A DNA stretch of 64,000 bases from Haladaptatus sp. DJG-WS-42 (GTDB lineage: Archaea; Halobacteriota; Halobacteria; Halobacteriales; Halococcaceae): positions 992,001 to 1,056,000 of the forward strand of contig NZ_CP147243.1 in the NCBI RefSeq assembly GCF_037198285.1, read 5' to 3'. A program made the translations under genes and the position numbers. The notes under the pieces are model-generated. The model had not been told where the DNA came from and did no database searches. It saw nothing but the letters and a program-made list of their open reading frames with translations. This document shows, one piece after another, positions 60,800 through 64,000 of the stretch. Positions within the stretch are counted from its first letter, which is position 1, and each line of letters starts with the position of its first letter.

Positions 60800-60907
60800 C
60801 TATTCAGTCGGTAGATTGCTACCCGCATTCAACAGCAATGCCGCAGCTGCGACCAGCAACAGCCCGGCGAGCAGCGAGAACCACAGTTCTTGACGGCGAG
60901 AGGGCAT
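60800..60907 (-). CDS. Small single-helix membrane peptide
   Basis: A 35-residue minus-strand frame (ATG 60907 to TAG 60800-60802) encodes MPSRRQELWF then a helix SLLAGLLLVAAAALLLN and the tail AGSNLPTE. The positive N-terminus and single hydrophobic span suit a membrane peptide. It lies downstream of secD on the same strand, about 60 bases after its stop. No homologue is known to me. Confidence 0.45.
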   Translation of the reverse strand: MPSRRQELWFSLLAGLLLVAAAALLLNAGSNLPTE

Positions 60908-60969
60908 CGGTCGAAGCGACGCGAAACGGCGTGAAAATGGTTACTGAATTGACCGAACGACGAACTCGA

Positions 60970-62520
60970 CTAGTCGATGTTCATCAGGTTGCGCAGCACG
61001 TCACCGTAGGCCGGGCGGGTGACGAGCACGCCGATGAGCACACCGACGATGGTGATGATGGCGAACCCTTGGAGGTCACCGAGGCTGAGCACCGCGAGCG
61101 GACTCATGGCAACGATGGTCGTCGCGGCGGCCGCACCGATGACCCAGAACGCCTTGCGGAAGCGGTCGCGGAACACGCGGCCGGTTTTCACGTCTCCAGC
61201 TTGGATGATTTCGTCGGCGATAATCACCAAGTCGTCCACCCCAGTCCCAATCACGGCGATGAGTCCGGCAATGTGCGAGAGGTCGAGCGCGAGGTCGATT
61301 GCCGCGGCGAAGCCGAGCAGGATGATGACCTCAGAGAGCGCGGTGACGACCATCGGCGCGGCGATTTCGAATCGGCCGTAGCGCAGGTAGGTCATCCCAG
61401 CAACGGCGAGGACGGCGATGATGCCCGTGATGAGGCTGAACAGCTTGAACTCAGAAGCGAGTGCGGGTTCGAGGAAGTACGTCGTCCCTTCACCCTCGAT
61501 GTCGAGGGAGGTCGGGAGCGCACCGGCTTGCAGGTTGACCTGCAGGGCGCGCGCTTCTGACATGTTCGTCGTCGTCATGGTGAACGACGGGTCGTTTACG
61601 AACTCGCCGCTCTGGAGGATTCCTGCGAGCCCCGAGGACATCGACGCCGAGTAGACGACTTGCCCGTCAACCACGGTGTGCAGACAGTAGCCCGGGTCGT
61701 CGGGTGTGGACTCGTACCGACAGTTCTGGATGCCCTGTTGGCTCGTAAAGCCGAAGTTCTGCATCCCCTCTGAGAAGTTCTGGGCGGCCTCGTCGTTCAG
61801 CGCGACGGGCACGGACGGCGGCTGGTTGCCCTGACCTTGTTGGGGCGCACCGATTTCGGTGAAGTCGCCCTGCGTGAGCATCGAGACGCGGCGGTACTCA
61901 GTCGTGCCGTTGCCTTGGGCGGGGAACTCGGCGACGATTTCGACCTTCCCGCGGTCGCCGATGAGGTTGATGACGTCAGAACGGTTCTGGTTTGGCACCT
62001 CAATCAAGATGAACGTCTCTTGGGTGGTTTCGACCTGTTGGACCGACCCACCAGAGAGGCCGATACGATTGATTTTCTCCGTGAGCACCGCGACAGCCGT
62101 CTGACGGGTTTCTGCGGTGACGCCATCGCGGATGTTCTCCTCGGTCGCATCGACGCCCGCCGCTTGCAGGGCGCTTGCGAACTCGGCTTGCGTCACGTTG
62201 TTCGTGAACACCTCGACGGTGCTCGGCGTGACGCGAACGTCGGTGCGCGAGATGTCGAGTTGGGAGGCAACGGTGTTTGCGACCTCGCGGTCGTTGTCAG
62301 GCGAAATCGAGACCTCCTCTGCGGTGAGGCCGACGAGCGGCGCGCGGATGCGCGTCCCGCCGGAGAGTTCGAGGCCGTATTTGAGGTTCGTCGGCCCCGT
62401 GTCTACAGTTCCGGCTTGGCCGCCGTCTGCGCCACCGGTCGGCGCGAACAGGGCGACCCCGGAGAGGACGATGAGGACGACCAGCAAGACGATTCGCCAG
62501 TTTTCGCGAAACGAACTCAT
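60970..62520 (-). CDS. secD: Protein-export membrane protein SecD
   Basis: The 516-residue protein has an N-terminal helix near 8-27, a large periplasmic-equivalent domain with LKYGLELSGGTRIRAPL near 46-62, and five C-terminal helices. The SecD signature AVIGTGVDDLVIIADEI and the segment ITGIIAVLAVAGMTYLRYG are present. SecD and SecF assist protein export driven by the ion gradient. It is the second gene after secF, with a 4-base overlap (ATGA). Confidence 0.95.
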   Translation of the reverse strand: MSSFRENWRIVLLVVLIVLSGVALFAPTGGADGGQAGTVDTGPTNLKYGLELSGGTRIRAPLVGLTAEEVSISPDNDREVANTVASQLDISRTDVRVTPSTVEVFTNNVTQAEFASALQAAGVDATEENIRDGVTAETRQTAVAVLTEKINRIGLSGGSVQQVETTQETFILIEVPNQNRSDVINLIGDRGKVEIVAEFPAQGNGTTEYRRVSMLTQGDFTEIGAPQQGQGNQPPSVPVALNDEAAQNFSEGMQNFGFTSQQGIQNCRYESTPDDPGYCLHTVVDGQVVYSASMSSGLAGILQSGEFVNDPSFTMTTTNMSEARALQVNLQAGALPTSLDIEGEGTTYFLEPALASEFKLFSLITGIIAVLAVAGMTYLRYGRFEIAAPMVVTALSEVIILLGFAAAIDLALDLSHIAGLIAVIGTGVDDLVIIADEIIQAGDVKTGRVFRDRFRKAFWVIGAAAATTIVAMSPLAVLSLGDLQGFAIITIVGVLIGVLVTRPAYGDVLRNLMNID

Positions 62521-63389
62521 CGGGCCACCCCCTCGAATTTGTACCAGCGAAGCAGGCTCAGATTGAGCATGTATGTGTTCATCAGGTCAGCGGTGAGGCC
62601 AAAGACGAGGACAATCCCGATAGAAGGGAGCAGCGGAATCCCAAAGAGGAACGCCGTGAGCGTCATCACGGCCATCGCGGCGAGCGACGTGAGCGTCATC
62701 GTGACACCCGTGCGCATCGCGCGGTAGGTGGATTCATAGAAGTCCCCGCTCCGGCGCAGAATGTGGTTGTTGAGCAGGAGGTCTGAGTCCACGCTGTAAC
62801 CAATCAACATCAACAGCGCGGCGACCGTCCCGAGCGAGAGTTTGATGCCGAAAATGTTCATCAACGCAATCGGAATCACGATGTCCGAGAACGCAGAGAG
62901 GACGACGGCAATCGACGGGACGAACGAGCGAAACAGGATGAAGACGATGAGACTCATCCCGACGAACGCGATGAGCACGCCAAGCAGGGCAAGGCGCTGG
63001 GTCTCAGCCCCGAAACTCGGGGAGCGACTCTGTGAGGACTCGACGGTGTAGCCTGCATCCCGCGCCTGTCGTTCGATCGCTGACGCAGACGCTTCATCGC
63101 CGTCCGCTTGGAACGTCACGATGTAGGTATCGGCTGACGAGCGAATCGGTTGAACCGACTCGACCGGCGTGTCGAACGTGGCCTCAATCTGTGCCGGTGA
63201 ATCGGTTGTCTGTATCTGTAATTCGGTGCCGCCGGTGAACGCGATGCCCGGGGTGACCGGTGCACCCGTCATCGCGGTCCACCCAGCGATGATGAGAAGC
63301 GCAACGGCGAGCACTCCAAGAGGCACCGCCGCCAACTGGCGGTTAGTGTACCGGGAGAAATCGACCTCCGGTACCTCGAACTCGACCAT
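62517..63389 (-). CDS. secF: Protein-export membrane protein SecF
   Basis: The 290-residue protein has six membrane helices. The first extracytoplasmic segment holds GIAFTGGTELQIQT near 48-61. SecF family blocks are ALLMLIGYSVDSDLLLNNHIL near 190-210 and FGIPLLPSIGIVLVFGLTADLMNTY near 249-273. It overlaps the secD start by four bases and forms the operon with it. Confidence 0.95.
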   Translation of the reverse strand: MVEFEVPEVDFSRYTNRQLAAVPLGVLAVALLIIAGWTAMTGAPVTPGIAFTGGTELQIQTTDSPAQIEATFDTPVESVQPIRSSADTYIVTFQADGDEASASAIERQARDAGYTVESSQSRSPSFGAETQRLALLGVLIAFVGMSLIVFILFRSFVPSIAVVLSAFSDIVIPIALMNIFGIKLSLGTVAALLMLIGYSVDSDLLLNNHILRRSGDFYESTYRAMRTGVTMTLTSLAAMAVMTLTAFLFGIPLLPSIGIVLVFGLTADLMNTYMLNLSLLRWYKFEGVAR

Positions 63390-63499
63390 ACCTGTGGGTC
63401 CTTATTCCCGTCGAATAAGCCTTCTTATACGAAATTGAGAAGCGAACGAAATTCACCCGCCCCACAACGTGCTTGTGGTTGGCACGCATAGAAGATGCC

Positions 63500-63814
63500 A
63501 TGAGCGATGCATCGCGCGTCGTCGTCTCCTACCCGGCAGACCTGAGCGGGTGGGGACGCGGCCAACTCGACACCCCGTGGTTTCGCGCCTATCTCACGAA
63601 AACGCTCGGAGCGCCCCGCGTTGGCGACGAGTTCGAGGAGTTCCTCGACGTGGGCTGTTGTGGTGATTCACTCGACGTGCCGCTCAAGGTAGCGGCCATC
63701 GAGGGCGGCGACCGCGTTGGCCCCACAACCGAAATCGAATACGTAGAACGCGAAGCCTGCGGGATTCGCGGCGGGTGGCTCGTCCAGAGTCAGGCCGCGC
63801 CTCAGGGCAAGTAG
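63500..63814 (+). CDS. Small conserved haloarchaeal protein, function unknown
   Basis: The start at ATG 63500 (MSDASRVVVSYPADLSGWGR) is preferred to a TTG nine codons upstream. The 104-residue acidic protein has the pair CC in DVGCCGDSLDVPLKV near 57-71 and EACGIRGGWLVQ near 88-99, suggesting a metal site. I do not recognise a function. Its 3' end overlaps the end of the convergent gene on the other strand by 13 bases. Confidence 0.6.
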   Translation: MSDASRVVVSYPADLSGWGRGQLDTPWFRAYLTKTLGAPRVGDEFEEFLDVGCCGDSLDVPLKVAAIEGGDRVGPTTEIEYVEREACGIRGGWLVQSQAAPQGK

Positions 63815-64000
63815 CGAATCGCAACGACGCCTGCGTTCGCACGGATTTCGACTCGATTGACGCCGAGACGCGCGGCGCGTTCGCGGGTCGCTTGGTCTGT
63901 CCGAACGTCTTCTACAGCCGCGTCGGTCTGGTCAGCTTCGACGGTCAGTACGTGAATCTCGCCGATGCCAGCGCGCTCGCGCGTGGTGAGTTCACCGATT
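63802..64000 (-). CDS. C-terminal part of a haloarchaeal DUF5812-like protein (cut by window edge)
   Basis: The minus-strand frame enters from beyond 64000 and ends at TGA 63802-63804, giving 65 visible residues: GELTTRERAGIGEIHVLTVE then ARLGVNRVEIRANAGVVAIRYLP at the end. The opening and closing motifs resemble a family I recall as DUF5812, of unknown function and common in haloarchaea. It overlaps the last 13 bases of the small gene on the other strand. Confidence 0.6.
   Translation of the reverse strand, partial: IGELTTRERAGIGEIHVLTVEADQTDAAVEDVRTDQATRERAARLGVNRVEIRANAGVVAIRYLP

Noticed and set aside
60838-61560. A 240-residue plus-strand frame opposite secD.
   Set aside because: Composition is rich in Arg, Asp and Glu without fold-like pattern; it is the antisense shadow of secD.

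Overview
The window is chromosomal DNA of a halophilic archaeon (class Halobacteria). Predicted proteins are strongly acidic, and many genes look leaderless with a TATA-like box about 25 bases before the start codon. Typical haloarchaeal families are present: a HalX response regulator, a bacterioopsin-activator-type HTH regulator, a halocyanin-like cupredoxin, Tat-exported lipoproteins, archaeal Pus10 and SecD/SecF. I do not commit to a genus.

Region 1 (1-21.6 kb) is a surface-glycan island with lower GC than the rest. It holds an ABC exporter of the lipid-linked-glycan type, a PhyH-like dioxygenase, five glycosyltransferases or GT-like proteins (one cut by the window edge), a Wzy/O-antigen-ligase-like membrane protein, two alkaline-phosphatase-superfamily enzymes, and a set covering every step of a pseudaminic-acid-type nonulosonic acid pathway (4,6-dehydratase, aminotransferase, acetyltransferase, UDP-sugar hydrolase, NeuB-type synthase, SpsF/PseF-type cytidylyltransferase). 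An extended-SDR epimerase closes the island.

Region 2 (20.2-28.5 kb) is gene-poor accessory DNA. It contains a cluster of CGATTATGAA/TTCATAATCG words, three copies of a degenerate dispersed repeat, a possible IS end, a zinc-finger protein, a divergent ArsR-type regulator plus MGPY-motif protein, a frameshifted small membrane gene, a TRAM protein, a stress protein and a cupredoxin.

Region 3 (28.5-41.7 kb) has higher GC. It holds an HTH regulator, a truncated globin, an amidohydrolase facing a phenylacetate-CoA-ligase-like enzyme, and a contiguous stressosome-like operon: RsbR, RsbS, RsbT, an RsbT-RsbX fusion, a histidine kinase, a HalX response regulator and a second kinase. Archaea have no sigma factor B, so the output must differ from the Bacillus pathway. 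A Usp protein, a YdjM-like membrane protein, a ZIP transporter, a DUF2071 protein and a lipoprotein follow.

Region 4 (41.8-52.8 kb) has three SDR enzymes in one operon, including a UDP-sulfoquinovose-synthase-like protein and a close paralogue of the region 1 epimerase. Next come a RecA-like protein, a 704-residue protein with a CHAT (caspase-like) domain and a 44-residue membrane peptide gene. GlmS, a GlmU-like enzyme and UppP follow; these supply UDP-GlcNAc and recycle the lipid carrier, which fits the glycan theme.

Region 5 (52.9-64 kb) is mostly housekeeping: an MscS channel broken by an in-frame amber codon, a PQQ-propeller/PKD protein next to a relic of a related gene, Pus10, RNase HII, a Usp protein behind a palindromic operator-like site, a 70-base palindromic element, an SMR transporter, SecD and SecF.
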